From Enterococcus hermanniensis (GTDB lineage: Bacteria > Bacillota > Bacilli > Lactobacillales > Enterococcaceae), in assembly GCF_001885945.1 (NCBI RefSeq), contig NZ_JXKQ01000011.1:1-64000 (forward strand): a stretch of DNA of 64,000 nucleotides. Reading direction: 5' to 3'. The translations under genes were made by a program, and so were the position numbers. Below are positions 28,561-39,751 of this stretch, piece after piece. The number at the start of each line of letters is the position of its first letter. Positions within the stretch are counted from its first letter, which is position 1. Under the pieces are notes generated by a model. That model was not told where the DNA came from, did no database searches, and saw only the letters and a list, made by a program, of their open reading frames with translations.

Positions 28561-28918
28561 ATTTATGTAGCTGCTGTTTTTTATTTGAAAGCATCTGGTT
28601 TAAAATTTTTTCGGTTTCTGCTAATTCTTTTTGTTTCGCTTTGGTTTCCATCAACTTGCCTTCCAATAATTGAATATTTTCTTCGATCGTTCGAGAGTCA
28701 CCGAATTTTTCGTTGATCTTTAGCAACTCTGTAATCGAAAAGCCATTGCTAAGTAGAAGGGAAATAAATTTTAACTGCTGGACTGCGGAGGAGTCATAAT
28801 TTCGGTAGCCGTTTTTGTCACGCGTAAAATAATCGGATGAGAGTAAGCCTCTGCGCTCGTAAAATCGAATGGTCGAGATCGGTAATTGAGTCTTTTTTGC
28901 TAAGTCACTGATTTTCAT
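28559..28918 (-). CDS. MerR-family transcriptional regulator
   Basis: This 119-aa regulator has an N-terminal winged HTH of the MerR class (MKISDLAKKTQLPISTIRFYERRGLL; then RNYDSSAVQQLKFI) and a C-terminal dimerisation coiled coil. It has no metal-binding Cys set, so it is likely a one-component sensor of another signal. The ATG at 28918 has AGAGGTG 7 nt upstream; a longer reading to 28957 lacks a site. It is divergent from the patatin gene 82 bp away and convergent with the P450 gene; control of the patatin gene is the natural guess. Confidence 0.85.
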   Translation of the reverse strand: MKISDLAKKTQLPISTIRFYERRGLLSSDYFTRDKNGYRNYDSSAVQQLKFISLLLSNGFSITELLKINEKFGDSRTIEENIQLLEGKLMETKAKQKELAETEKILNQMLSNKKQQLHK

Positions 28919-29000
28919 AAAAAGCACCTCTTTGATTTGCCTTGAACTATAGTTCATAGTTTATACTACGTGGAATAAAAAAGAAAAGGAGCAAAAAAAT

Positions 29001-29843
29001 ATGAGTAAAAATTTAGGTATTGTTTTGGGCGGTGGCGGGATTACGGGTATCGCTTGGGAAACAGGGATTATCAGTGGCTTATTCAGTCAAGGCATTGATC
29101 TTAAAGATGCGGATAAAATTCTTGGCACTTCCGCTGGATCGTTTGTAGGAGCTGCGTTAGCAAGTGGTTTCAATATGAACGATTATATGGAGAAATTTAA
29201 AAATCCTGCCGCTTTTAATGAGTTTGCAAAAGTGAGACCTGAAGTAGCGAACTTATGGATTCAAGCATTTCGTTTAGGCGGAAAGGATCGGCAGGCAGTT
29301 GGTAGATTATTCGGTCAAATCATAGAAGACTATCCAGCGTTGACTAGGATGGAAGAACGTTTATCAATAGTCAAAAATAGATTAGTCACAACTGAATGGG
29401 CATCAAATTTGGAAATCAGTGCAATTAATGCCGATACAGGAAAGATTCATTTCTTTGATGATCATAGTGGCATGTCATTGATTGAGGGGGTCGCGGCTAG
29501 CGGAGCTGTTCCTGGTGTTTGGCCTCATGTACAATTTTTAGATAATGATTGGATTGATGGCGGAATGGTTTCGTCGACCAATGCCTACCATATGCAAGGC
29601 GTAGACGTAGTATTAGTTTTTGCTCCATTACCCCAAAAAAATGGAGCAATTCCCAGTCCAGCCGAAGAAGTCGATCAATTGTGTCAACAGGCAATCGCAG
29701 AATTGATCATCCCAGATGAACGAAGTCGTTCCGAGATTGGAACTAATATCTATGATGCTTCTAATTGTGCCAAAATTGCTCAAGCAGGTTATGAGCAAGG
29801 CAAAGAGTTGGCAGTGAAAATCCAGCGATTACTCGAAAGTTAA
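29001..29843 (+). CDS. Patatin-like phospholipase/esterase
   Basis: This cytoplasmic acyl hydrolase of 280 aa has a Ser-Asp dyad. The oxyanion loop VLGGGGITG (about 8-16), nucleophile elbow GTSAGS with Ser about 46, and catalytic Asp in WIDGGMVS (about 189) are all present. The C-terminal part is helical. AAAAGGAG precedes the ATG. It could release fatty acids from lipids, which would give the neighbouring CYP152 P450 its type of substrate; that link is inference. A strong terminator follows. Confidence 0.85.
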   Translation: MSKNLGIVLGGGGITGIAWETGIISGLFSQGIDLKDADKILGTSAGSFVGAALASGFNMNDYMEKFKNPAAFNEFAKVRPEVANLWIQAFRLGGKDRQAVGRLFGQIIEDYPALTRMEERLSIVKNRLVTTEWASNLEISAINADTGKIHFFDDHSGMSLIEGVAASGAVPGVWPHVQFLDNDWIDGGMVSSTNAYHMQGVDVVLVFAPLPQKNGAIPSPAEEVDQLCQQAIAELIIPDERSRSEIGTNIYDASNCAKIAQAGYEQGKELAVKIQRLLES

Positions 29844-29853
29844 TTAAAAAAAG

Positions 29854-29893
29854 AAAAAGTGTGCGCATCAATTTTTTGCGCACGCTTTTTTTA
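29854..29893 (+). terminator. Terminator of the patatin gene
   Basis: AAAAAGTGTGCGCA pairs with TGCGCACGCTTTTT (one G-U or mismatch), followed by more T residues. Confidence 0.8.
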
Positions 29894-30002
29894 TAAAGAA
29901 TAACTATTTTGGGGTTAAATTAGTTTTTACTAGAATTGCGAAGTCATACATAAAAAAGTATAATGAATGCTATAAGTAATGTAGCGATACTCGTTAACTC
30001 AC

Positions 30003-30034
30003 AAAAAAACCATCTCTCAATTGAGAGATGGTTT
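30003..30034 (-). terminator. Terminator of the tRNA-Arg gene
   Basis: On the minus strand AAACCATCTCTCAA and TTGAGAGATGGTTT form a perfect 14-bp hairpin followed by a T run, directly after the tRNA 3' end. Confidence 0.85.
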
Positions 30035-30040
30035 AAAATA

Positions 30041-30112
30041 TGCGCCCTGAGGGAATCGAACCCCCGTCTCAAGAACCGGAATCTTACGTGATATCCACTA
30101 CACTAAGGGCGC
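30041..30112 (-). tRNA. tRNA-Arg (anticodon CCG)
   Basis: The minus strand folds into a standard cloverleaf. The acceptor is GCGCCCT/AGGGCGC with discriminator A. The D arm closes as GTG/CAC. The anticodon stem is AAGA/TCTT with loop TTCCGGT, giving anticodon CCG. The T arm has GGTTCGATTCC. CCA is not encoded. It reads CGG, a rare Arg codon in low-GC Firmicutes. Confidence 0.93.
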
Positions 30113-30164
30113 GAGCACGAATATTAGTTTAGCATATAAATAAAAAAAAACAAGGGGAAAGTAT

Positions 30165-31466
30165 ATGAAGTTTCAGCAAGGATACTCGCAAAAGCAGCAG
30201 CAAACACAGAAATTAGCGATGACTCAAGAATTACAACAAGCTATTCAAATTCTTCAATTCAATACTGAGGAATTGCAAGACTATGTTGAAACGATTTCGT
30301 TAGAGAATCCATTATTCGATATCGTTGCGCCTAAAATGCAGAGTGATTTGATGCAAATGCATAGCGGAGGTATCAAAGAAGAATCATTTATCCAAATCGC
30401 CGATCATCCTGTCTCTCTCTTTGAACACTTGATTCATCAAATAAATTTGAACTATCGCGATACGTTTATTCGTGAGATTATGTTGGCTTTGGTAGAAAAT
30501 ATCGACATAAATGGATATCTAAAAGTAGACGAAGAAAATTTTAAAGCTGAAATCAATGCAACAACGCTTCAATTTTTAGATGCATTGACCCTTTTACAAC
30601 AATTGGATCCGCCGGGAGTAGGGGCGAGGAATTTACAGGAATGTTTGATGCTTCAAACGGAGCAAGATGACTATGCACCTAATTTAGCTTATCTTATTTT
30701 GGAAGAATCTTTTGATGAGATTGCCAAAAGAAAATTTGAAATCATCGCAAAAAAATATCAACTCTCACTCTCGCAAGTCCAACAAATCATGGATTATATC
30801 CAAAGTTTGAATCCTTTTCCAGGGGCTGGTTTTGGCAGCCAAGATTCTAATTTTATTATTCCTGATTTGACATTGGTTCGTAGAGCGGGTGAATTGGTTG
30901 TTTTATCCAACAAACGTGGACAGCTTCGATTGAACTTTCAAGAAAATTATTTCAATCGGCTAAAACAACAAGCAGATGAAGAGACGAAAGTCTATTTGAA
31001 AGAAAAACTGCAACAGTTTGAGTGGTTGAATAAAACAATTGGGCAACGTAAAGATACGATTTTAGAAGTAGGTAAAATCATTGTTCAGCAACAAGCTCAT
31101 TTTTTTGAAACAAAGCAAGGGGCACTGAAACCTTTGATGCTAAAAGACATTGCGAAACAATTATCGGTTCATGAATCAACAATCAGTCGAGCTGTTAACG
31201 GCAAATACATTGAAACGGATTTCGGTGTCTTTGAATTACGGCGTTTTTTTGTCAATAAGGTCAATGATGAAGATACTTCGGCAGACGAAGTAAAAAAATT
31301 GATTGCTACTTTTGTTGAAGAAGAAGACAAAAACAAACCGTTATCGGATCAAAAAATCGTCGAAATGCTCGCCGAAAAAGAACAAAAAATTTCAAGAAGA
31401 ACGGTCGCAAAATATCGTGATGCCTTGAAAATACCAAGTTCATCGAAAAGAAAACGTTTTGATTAG
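30165..31466 (+). CDS. rpoN: RNA polymerase sigma-54 factor
   Basis: Sigma-54 directs RNA polymerase to -24/-12 promoters and needs an AAA+ activator. In enterococci such activators are mostly LevR/MptR-like PTS regulators. The 433-aa protein begins with the Gln-rich activator-binding region I (QQTQKLAMTQELQQAIQILQ). It has a core-binding domain and ends with the DNA-binding RpoN box SRRTVAKYRDAL (about 415-426). No activator gene or PTS operon is in this window. The gene stands alone, between tRNA-Arg and cggR. Confidence 0.95.
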   Translation: MKFQQGYSQKQQQTQKLAMTQELQQAIQILQFNTEELQDYVETISLENPLFDIVAPKMQSDLMQMHSGGIKEESFIQIADHPVSLFEHLIHQINLNYRDTFIREIMLALVENIDINGYLKVDEENFKAEINATTLQFLDALTLLQQLDPPGVGARNLQECLMLQTEQDDYAPNLAYLILEESFDEIAKRKFEIIAKKYQLSLSQVQQIMDYIQSLNPFPGAGFGSQDSNFIIPDLTLVRRAGELVVLSNKRGQLRLNFQENYFNRLKQQADEETKVYLKEKLQQFEWLNKTIGQRKDTILEVGKIIVQQQAHFFETKQGALKPLMLKDIAKQLSVHESTISRAVNGKYIETDFGVFELRRFFVNKVNDEDTSADEVKKLIATFVEEEDKNKPLSDQKIVEMLAEKEQKISRRTVAKYRDALKIPSSSKRKRFD

Positions 31467-31490
31467 GCCAAGAATATTTCTTGGCTTTTT
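31467..31490 (+). terminator. Terminator of rpoN
   Basis: GCCAAGAA and TTCTTGGC form a perfect 8-bp stem with a TAT loop, followed by TTTTT. Confidence 0.8.
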
Positions 31491-31492
31491 CC

Positions 31493-31521
31493 TTGCAAGA
31501 AATGAATAAAACTGGTACACT
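31493..31521 (+). promoter_or_regulatory. Promoter of cggR-gap
   Basis: TTGCAA and TACACT are separated by 17 bp. The start is about 68 bp upstream of the CggR operator, as in the Bacillus arrangement where the operator lies downstream of the promoter. Confidence 0.6.
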
Positions 31522-31588
31522 TTGTCATGTAAGAAATTCGGAAATTCAAATGAATGTTTTGGGCTTCTTGCAATTTTTTTAAAGTTCA

Positions 31589-31624
31589 TGGGTCGCTAAA
31601 AGTCTATGAGGGACTACTTAAGTC
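31589..31624 (+). promoter_or_regulatory. CggR operator (tandem repeats)
   Basis: TGGGTC-N6-AGTC-N4-AGGGAC-N6-AGTC has the exact spacing of the B. subtilis CggR operator (CGGGAC-N6-TGTC-N4-CGGGAC-N6-TGTC). It lies between the promoter and the cggR start, so bound CggR would act as a roadblock. Release is expected with fructose-1,6-bisphosphate. Confidence 0.8.
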
Positions 31625-31640
31625 CAACGGAGGAATTCCT

Positions 31641-32684
31641 TTGTTAAGTGAATTAAGAGTACTTGAAGCAATCGCCCCTGATGTGTTAGAGGTTGTAAAA
31701 AAAAGATTTCGCATTATGCAGAATATTTTTTGGATGCAGCCAATCGGTCGCAGAAACTTAGCAGATTCATTAGGTCTAACTGAACGAGTCTTGCGAAGTG
31801 AAACAGATTTTCTCAGAGAACAACATTTGATTGATACAACAAAGAGTGGTATGTTACTTACTGAAAAAGGCGAAGGTTTATTGCAACGGCTTGAAGTCGT
31901 ATTAGAGCAATTTACCGGCATGGATCAGCTTGAAAAACAACTAGCCTCACTTTTTGGGATTGATCGTTGTTTAATCGTTTCTGGTAACAGCGACGAACAA
32001 GAGAAAGTGATTAGTGAATTTGGTGTTTTAGTCGAGGAAGCTTTACGACGAGAATTACCGGATGGCCGAAACATTATCGCAGTAATGGGCGGTACAACGA
32101 TGGCAGAAGTCGCCAGACACGTCAGTCCATTAGAAACAGCAAAACGTCATAATCTTTTCGTTCCAGCAAGAGGCGGTATTGGAGAAGCAGTTGCGATCCA
32201 AGCTAATTCCGTTAGTGCATTGATGGCTGCAAACGCTCATGGTGAGCATCGTGCTTTATATGTACCGGAACAATTAAGTGAAGAGGCGTACCACACATTG
32301 CTTAAAGAGCCTGCAATTAAAAGTGTTCTAGCAATGATTAAAGAAGCCAACTGTGTTGTTCACAGTATCGGTCGTGCATTACACATGGCAGCAAGACGAA
32401 AAATGTCAGAAGATGAGATTATTCGTTTGAAACAAAAAAATGCTGTCGCTGAGTCATTTGGTTACTTTTTTGACGAAAATGGAGCAATCGTTCATAAAGT
32501 ACCACGTATCGGGCTATCTCTAGAAGATATCCAAAAGATGCCTATGATTCTAGCCGTGGCAGGTGGCAGAAGTAAAGTGAAAGCCATCACCGCGTATATG
32601 AAGAATGCTCCAAAACAAACGTGGCTCATTACAGATGAAGCTGCTGCAAATGAGATTTTAAAAGGGAATACCCCTTTAAAATAA
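31641..32684 (+). CDS. cggR: Central glycolytic genes regulator CggR
   Basis: This is the repressor of the gap operon, inactivated by fructose-1,6-bisphosphate. The TTG start at 31641 (GGAGGA upstream) gives 347 aa, close to B. subtilis CggR; a longer reading from 31554 would run through the operator. The N-terminal winged HTH (QPIGRRNLADSLGLTERVLRSE, about 36-57) is followed by the SorC-type sugar-phosphate-binding domain with VMGGTTMAEVA (about 149-159) and a C-terminal VAGGRSK segment. It is directly upstream of gap, as in most Firmicutes. Confidence 0.95.
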   Translation: MLSELRVLEAIAPDVLEVVKKRFRIMQNIFWMQPIGRRNLADSLGLTERVLRSETDFLREQHLIDTTKSGMLLTEKGEGLLQRLEVVLEQFTGMDQLEKQLASLFGIDRCLIVSGNSDEQEKVISEFGVLVEEALRRELPDGRNIIAVMGGTTMAEVARHVSPLETAKRHNLFVPARGGIGEAVAIQANSVSALMAANAHGEHRALYVPEQLSEEAYHTLLKEPAIKSVLAMIKEANCVVHSIGRALHMAARRKMSEDEIIRLKQKNAVAESFGYFFDENGAIVHKVPRIGLSLEDIQKMPMILAVAGGRSKVKAITAYMKNAPKQTWLITDEAAANEILKGNTPLK

Positions 32685-32718
32685 ATATTTTTTTGATTCC
32701 ATGAGGAGGAAATCTTAA

Positions 32719-33720
32719 ATGACAGTAAAAGTTGGAATTAACGGATTTGGACGTATTGGACGCTTAGCATTCCGCCGTATCCAAGATGTAGAAGGATTAG
32801 AAGTTGTAGCTATCAATGACTTAACAGACGCTAAAATGTTGGCTCACTTGTTAAAATATGATACAACTCAAGGTCGCTTTAACGGAACTGTTGAAGTTCA
32901 CGAAGGTTCATTCAACGTGAACGGCAAAGAAGTAAAAGTTCTTGCTAACCGCAACCCTGAAGAATTACCTTGGGGAGACCTAGGAGTAGATATCGTTTTA
33001 GAATGTACTGGATTCTTTACTTCTAAAACAGCTGCTGAAAAACATTTAACAGCTGGTGCGAAACGTGTAGTTATCTCAGCTCCTGGTGGTAACGATGTTC
33101 CAACAATCGTTTATAACACTAACCATGAAACTTTAACTGGTGAAGAAACAGTTATCTCTGGTGCTTCATGTACTACTAACTGTTTAGCTCCTATGGCTAA
33201 AACTTTAAATGACGAATTTGGTGTTGTTGAAGGATTAATGACAACTATCCACGCTTACACTGGTGACCAAATGACTCTTGATGGACCTCACCCTAAAGGC
33301 GACTTCCGTCGTGCGCGTGCTGCTGCTGCAAACATCGTGCCTAACTCAACTGGTGCTGCTAAAGCAATCGGTCTAGTTATCCCTGACTTAAACGGTAAAT
33401 TAGACGGAGCTGCTCAACGTGTTCCTGTTGCAACTGGTTCATTAACTGAATTAGTTACTGTTCTTAACAAAAAAGTTACTGTTGACGAAGTAAATGCTGC
33501 TATGAAAGCTGCATCTAACGAATCATTCGGTTACAATACTGACGAAATCGTTTCTTCTGATATCGTAGGTATGAACTATGGTTCATTATTCGACGAAACT
33601 TTAACAAAAGTTATGACAGTCGGCGACCAACAATTAGTTAAAACTGTTGCTTGGTACGACAACGAAATGTCTTATACTTCACAATTAGTTCGTACTTTAG
33701 AATACTTCGCTAAACTTTAA
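32719..33720 (+). CDS. gap: Glyceraldehyde-3-phosphate dehydrogenase
   Basis: This NAD-dependent glycolytic enzyme of 333 aa converts glyceraldehyde 3-phosphate to 1,3-bisphosphoglycerate. The Rossmann start is [15 protein letters not shown], and the catalytic Cys is in [12 protein letters not shown] (about 152) with its partner His near 179. Codon use is strongly biased (AAC, GGT, CGT preferred), as in highly expressed genes. AGGAGG precedes the ATG. It is co-transcribed with cggR and ends at a terminator before pgk. Confidence 0.97.
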   Translation: MTVKVGINGFGRIGRLAFRRIQDVEGLEVVAINDLTDAKMLAHLLKYDTTQGRFNGTVEVHEGSFNVNGKEVKVLANRNPEELPWGDLGVDIVLECTGFFTSKTAAEKHLTAGAKRVVISAPGGNDVPTIVYNTNHETLTGEETVISGASCTTNCLAPMAKTLNDEFGVVEGLMTTIHAYTGDQMTLDGPHPKGDFRRARAAAANIVPNSTGAAKAIGLVIPDLNGKLDGAAQRVPVATGSLTELVTVLNKKVTVDEVNAAMKAASNESFGYNTDEIVSSDIVGMNYGSLFDETLTKVMTVGDQQLVKTVAWYDNEMSYTSQLVRTLEYFAKL

Positions 33721-33758
33721 GATTTATTTTAAAATAGAACGATAGTGTCTGAAAAAGG

Positions 33759-33788
33759 CGGGGGAGCGACGCGCTTCTCCGTTTTTTT
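33759..33788 (+). terminator. Terminator after gap
   Basis: CGGGGGAGCG pairs with CGCTTCTCCG around an ACG loop (two G-U pairs), followed by seven T residues. It separates cggR-gap from pgk. Confidence 0.75.
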
Positions 33789-33801
33789 CGTAAGTCTATC
33801 A

Positions 33802-33832
33802 TTGGCTCTTTTAATAGAAAGAGTTGTATAAT
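33802..33832 (+). promoter_or_regulatory. Predicted promoter of pgk
   Basis: TTGGCT and a consensus TATAAT are separated by 19 bp, 40 bp upstream of the pgk ATG. The -10 is perfect but the spacing is long. Confidence 0.55.
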
Positions 33833-33871
33833 AAAAAAAGATTTAAAAATCATACTTGGAGGTTTTCTTTC

Positions 33872-35062
33872 ATGGCAAAAATGACAGTTAAAGATCTTGA
33901 CTTGAAAGACAAGAAAGTTTTAGTTCGTGTGGACTTCAACGTTCCTGTTAAAGATGGCGTGATTACTGATGACACGCGTATTAAAGCGGCGTTACCAACA
34001 ATCAACTACATTTTAGAACAAGGCGGCAAAGCTATTCTGTTCTCTCACCTTGGTCGTGTAAAAACAGAAGAAGATAAAGCCGGTAAATCATTAAAACCTG
34101 TAGCTGTTCGCTTAAGCGAATTATTAGGTAAAAATGTTACATTTGTACCTGAAACTCGTGGCTCTGAATTAGAAGCAGCAATCGCAGACATGAAAGACGG
34201 CGACGTAGTTGTATTTGAAAACACTCGTTTCGAAGACATCGACGGCAAAAAAGAAAGCGGCAATGACGCTGAACTTGGTAAATACTGGGCTTCATTAGGC
34301 GACGTGTTCGTCAATGATGCATTTGGTACTGCTCACCGTGCGCACGCTTCAAACGTAGGTATCGCTTCTACTGGAATTCCAACTGTTGCTGGATTCTTAA
34401 TGGAAAAAGAAATCAAATTCATCGGCGAAGCTGTTGAAGAACCTAAACGCCCTATGGTTGCAATCCTAGGTGGCGCTAAAGTTTCTGACAAAATCGGCGT
34501 AATTAAAAACTTGATTCCTAAAGCTGACAAAATCTTGATCGGTGGCGGAATGACTTATACATTCTACAAAGCTAAAGGCATGGAAATCGGTAACTCATTA
34601 GTAGAAGCTGATAAAATCGAATTAGCAAAAGAATTGATCGAAGCAGCTGGCGACAAATTAGTTTTACCAGTTGACTCAATCACAGCGGCTGAATTCTCAA
34701 ACGATGTTCCAACTGAAGAACATACAGGTGATGTTCCAGCAGGACAAATGGGTCTTGACATTGGACCAGAATCAATCGCTTTATTCTCTGAAACATTAAA
34801 AGGCGCTAAAACAGTTGTATGGAACGGACCTATGGGTGTGTTTGAAATGAGCAACTTTGCTCGTGGAACAATTGGTGTTTGTGAAGCAATCGCAAACTTA
34901 GAAGGCGCAACTACTATCATCGGTGGTGGGGATTCTGCAGCTGCAGCTGAACAACTTGGCTTTGCTGACAAATTCACTCACATTTCAACTGGTGGCGGTG
35001 CAAGTCTTGAATTATTAGAAGGTAAAGAATTACCTGGTCTTGCAGCAATCAACGACAAATAA
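33872..35062 (+). CDS. pgk: Phosphoglycerate kinase
   Basis: This 396-aa two-domain glycolytic kinase makes ATP from 1,3-bisphosphoglycerate. The N-terminal signature is [10 protein letters not shown]. The substrate-binding Arg/His segment is LFSHLGRV, and the C-terminal nucleotide loop is GGGDSAAA (about 350). The ATG at 33872 follows TTGGAGG; an earlier in-frame ATG at 33824 falls inside the promoter. It is 32 bp upstream of tpiA, with which it forms a transcript. Confidence 0.97.
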   Translation: MAKMTVKDLDLKDKKVLVRVDFNVPVKDGVITDDTRIKAALPTINYILEQGGKAILFSHLGRVKTEEDKAGKSLKPVAVRLSELLGKNVTFVPETRGSELEAAIADMKDGDVVVFENTRFEDIDGKKESGNDAELGKYWASLGDVFVNDAFGTAHRAHASNVGIASTGIPTVAGFLMEKEIKFIGEAVEEPKRPMVAILGGAKVSDKIGVIKNLIPKADKILIGGGMTYTFYKAKGMEIGNSLVEADKIELAKELIEAAGDKLVLPVDSITAAEFSNDVPTEEHTGDVPAGQMGLDIGPESIALFSETLKGAKTVVWNGPMGVFEMSNFARGTIGVCEAIANLEGATTIIGGGDSAAAAEQLGFADKFTHISTGGGASLELLEGKELPGLAAINDK

Positions 35063-35094
35063 AAACCTTACTACCAAAAAAGGAGTTTTTTTAA

Positions 35095-35850
<756 letters not shown>

Positions 35851-35874
35851 TTTTCAGAAAATTACAGTTTTTAT

Positions 35875-35903
35875 TTGCAACTACTCGTGATTTTCACTAA
35901 TAT
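35875..35903 (+). promoter_or_regulatory. Predicted promoter of eno
   Basis: TTGCAA and TAATAT are separated by 17 bp. They lie in the 109-bp tpiA-eno gap, so eno can be expressed independently. Confidence 0.55.
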
Positions 35904-35920
35904 ATGGTTATAAGGGCTAA

Positions 35921-37273
<1,353 letters not shown>

Positions 37274-37283
37274 TTAGCAAAAC

Positions 37284-37320
37284 AAAAAGAGCTGTGAGGA
37301 TATTCCTCATAGCTCTTTTT
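37284..37320. terminator. Terminator of eno
   Basis: AAAAAGAGCTGTGAGGA pairs with TCCTCATAGCTCTTTTT, with one mismatch, around a TAT loop. Confidence 0.85.
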
Positions 37321-37331
37321 CTATACATAAA

Positions 37332-37362
37332 AAAGCCGTAAGAATATTTATTCTTACGGTCT
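37332..37362 (-). terminator. Terminator of the sulP gene
   Basis: On the minus strand CCGTAAGAATA pairs with TATTCTTACGG, followed by a T run. It lies just after the transporter stop. Confidence 0.75.
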
Positions 37363-37368
37363 TAATTT

Positions 37369-38994
37369 TTATAGTTGGTGCATCGCTTGTAAGGCATGCG
37401 CCACGGTAGGGTGTTGTTTTGGAGATTGGTGTTTTTGTTTGTCCCATAGTTGTTGGAATTGTTTTGCTACTTCTGGTTGCATTGAAGTAAAGACTAATTG
37501 CTGGTTATTCAAAGCTGCTACAGAGAAATAGTCAGCAAAGATATCTAAGGCCGTTAAATCAATGCTAGGGACGCCGCGTAAAGAGAAAATCAAACCTTCT
37601 TTATTGATGACTTGATCTAATTCTTTTTTCAACTGGCTCGCAGACATGAAGAACAGCGGTCCGGTAATATACATGACAGCCCAATCAGAACCAGCATTCG
37701 AATTTGGTAAGGCCATGCGTTCCCAATCAATTTCTTCCGTTGTGATTGAAATCCGTGCACTTTTGGCAATAAAGAAAATACATCCGCAGATGATACCAAC
37801 AACAATAGCAATACTTAAATCAAAAATAATCGTACATAACATCGTTACAAAAAATAAAATTACGGCTGTGCGTTTCTTTTGAGTAATCATATTTTTGATT
37901 GTAGTCCATTCATGCATCCGCCAACTGGTGATCATCAAAACACCAGCTAAAGCCGCCATTGGAATCTGTGACATAATCGGTGCAAAGATCAACATAGATA
38001 GGAATAAGAACAATGCATGGAAGATTCCGGTCAAACGTGTTTGGGCACCAGATTTGATCGCGACACTTGTCCGAGCAATCGCAGCTGTAGCAGGGATTCC
38101 GCCAAAGAAAGGTAAGATGATGTTTCCAATACCTTGAGCAACTAATTCTTGATTACTGTCCAAATCCTTTCCAGTCATTCTTCCAGCCGAAGCGCCGCAG
38201 AGTAAACTTTCGATCATTCCTAGCATGGCAATGCTAATTGCGGGAACAATTAATGAGCGAATCATCGGAAGATTTAATTGGGAAAGTTTCAAGTGTGTAC
38301 CGGTTAATAGTGAAGTTGGGATCGTTCCGATTTTTGCAACGGGTAACTTGAAGAAGACGGTAACAAATGTAGCCAAGATGATCACTACTAATGAACCTGG
38401 CAAGACTTGATTCCATTTTTTAGGATAAAAAATCAAAATCAATAAAACAATCAGACCTAGTAAAACAGTGGGAATATCAGGTGAAAAACCTAGTGAAGAA
38501 TAACTGATCAGCTTTTTGATCGCTGAATCACCAGTCGAAGTAGTTCCAAAAAAGTTATCAATTTGGCCTAAAGCAATAATAATGGCAATTCCTGAAGTAA
38601 AACCAGTAATAACTGGTGAAGGAATAAACGAGGTTAGGCTACCCAATTTAAAAATACCTGCAAGTAGTAAAAAAATACCCGCAATAAATGTGGCGACTAA
38701 AACACCCTCAAGGCCCTGAGTAGCAATGATCCCCATTAAGACGGCTGCCATGGCACCGGTTGGGCCAGATATCTGATAGAAACCACCAGAAAAACTACCA
38801 ATCACGACTCCCGCAATGATTGCAGTAACCATTCCAGCTGCGGCATCCGCTCCGCTAGAAACACCGAAGGCCAAAGCTAGTGGCAAAGCGACAGCCGCAA
38901 CTGTTAGCCCCGCTAATAGATCTTTCTTGAGTTTGTCTAGAGAATAATGTGAAAACTCTTGTTGCAACAAATTTTTGTAACGTTTGATTATCAT
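37369..38994 (-). CDS. SulP family anion transporter with STAS domain
   Basis: This 541-aa secondary transporter of the SulP/SLC26 family has about 11-14 TM segments in the first 420 residues. Motifs are VAAVALPLALAFGVSSG and SGPTGAMAAVL, and a C-terminal cytoplasmic STAS domain (about 435-540, IDLTALDIFADYF) follows. Members carry sulfate, bicarbonate, dicarboxylates or other anions. Enterococci generally do not assimilate sulfate, so bicarbonate or another anion is plausible but not shown. Monocistronic. Confidence 0.88.
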   Translation of the reverse strand: MIIKRYKNLLQQEFSHYSLDKLKKDLLAGLTVAAVALPLALAFGVSSGADAAAGMVTAIIAGVVIGSFSGGFYQISGPTGAMAAVLMGIIATQGLEGVLVATFIAGIFLLLAGIFKLGSLTSFIPSPVITGFTSGIAIIIALGQIDNFFGTTSTGDSAIKKLISYSSLGFSPDIPTVLLGLIVLLILIFYPKKWNQVLPGSLVVIILATFVTVFFKLPVAKIGTIPTSLLTGTHLKLSQLNLPMIRSLIVPAISIAMLGMIESLLCGASAGRMTGKDLDSNQELVAQGIGNIILPFFGGIPATAAIARTSVAIKSGAQTRLTGIFHALFLFLSMLIFAPIMSQIPMAALAGVLMITSWRMHEWTTIKNMITQKKRTAVILFFVTMLCTIIFDLSIAIVVGIICGCIFFIAKSARISITTEEIDWERMALPNSNAGSDWAVMYITGPLFFMSASQLKKELDQVINKEGLIFSLRGVPSIDLTALDIFADYFSVAALNNQQLVFTSMQPEVAKQFQQLWDKQKHQSPKQHPTVAHALQAMHQL

Positions 38995-39238
38995 ACACTC
39001 CTTGTTGAAAACACGACAAAAGTCCGCCTAAAACGGACTTTGAACTAATTTTCAAATTTTTAAAAACCATTTTTAACTATAAAATAGGAGAAATAAAAGC
39101 ACAATGGTTTTTTTAGGATTCTTAGGAGACTCTTTCTTGTTTGTTAAGAAGTGCGCATGTAATTCAGCAAGGATTCAGCATTTTTTGGTTTCTTTTGATA
39201 TACTTAAAACAATAAATTCAATTTAAGGAAGTGATTGT
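38995..39238. other. Divergent intergenic region between sulP and the DUF1694 gene
   Basis: About 240 bp. A hairpin AAAGTCCG/CGGACTTT lies at 39017-39040, close to the sulP start, where it could act as a leader structure. The remainder is AT-rich and carries no supported gene. Confidence 0.5.
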
Positions 39239-39688
39239 TTGGCAAAGGATGAATTGCAACAGCATTTAGATAAAGGAAGATATGGTTCTCCTAAAATCAA
39301 TCCCGATGAGCAAAGAAAATATTTAGGCACATTTCGTGAACGATGTCTTGTGAGTATGACGGTACGAGAAATGAGCAATCAAACAGATTGCGAGCATTTG
39401 TTAATGGAAATAAAAAAATATCCAGAAGGCAAGTTATTGATCAATGGAGAAGTACCGGAAAAGGTGCAACAAGCGTTTATCAAGCTAGCTTCTAAAAACG
39501 CAGTCGATTTTACAATCGTTAATGATGCTACTGTCGAAGACGAAGACAGCATCGGAGCCTTGTTGGTCACTGATCATGCGGTGAATGAAGAAATTATCGA
39601 TATCGAAGAAAAATATCCAGCTGATACAACAACGACAGAGGAAAAACCTAAAGAGAAAAAAAGCTTCTTTAGCCGATTATTTGATTAA
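39239..39688 (+). CDS. DUF1694 family protein (YueI-like)
   Basis: This 149-aa cytoplasmic protein belongs to the DUF1694/YueI family. The conserved parts are GSPKINPDEQRKYLGTFRER and KLLINGEV, and it has a Lys/Phe-rich end (KKSFFSRLFD). The function is unknown. The TTG start at 39239 follows AAGGAAGTG. It precedes the pyrG promoter by 28 bp on the same strand. Confidence 0.8.
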   Translation: MAKDELQQHLDKGRYGSPKINPDEQRKYLGTFRERCLVSMTVREMSNQTDCEHLLMEIKKYPEGKLLINGEVPEKVQQAFIKLASKNAVDFTIVNDATVEDEDSIGALLVTDHAVNEEIIDIEEKYPADTTTTEEKPKEKKSFFSRLFD

Positions 39689-39715
39689 ATAAAAGTAAGC
39701 TGTAGATAATTTTTG

Positions 39716-39744
39716 TTGACATTTTCTGAAAGTGTGGGTATTAT
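39716..39744 (+). promoter_or_regulatory. Promoter of pyrG
   Basis: TTGACA and TATTAT are separated by exactly 17 bp. They place the start on the GGGC at 39752-39755. Confidence 0.8.
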
Positions 39745-39751
39745 ACTGCTT

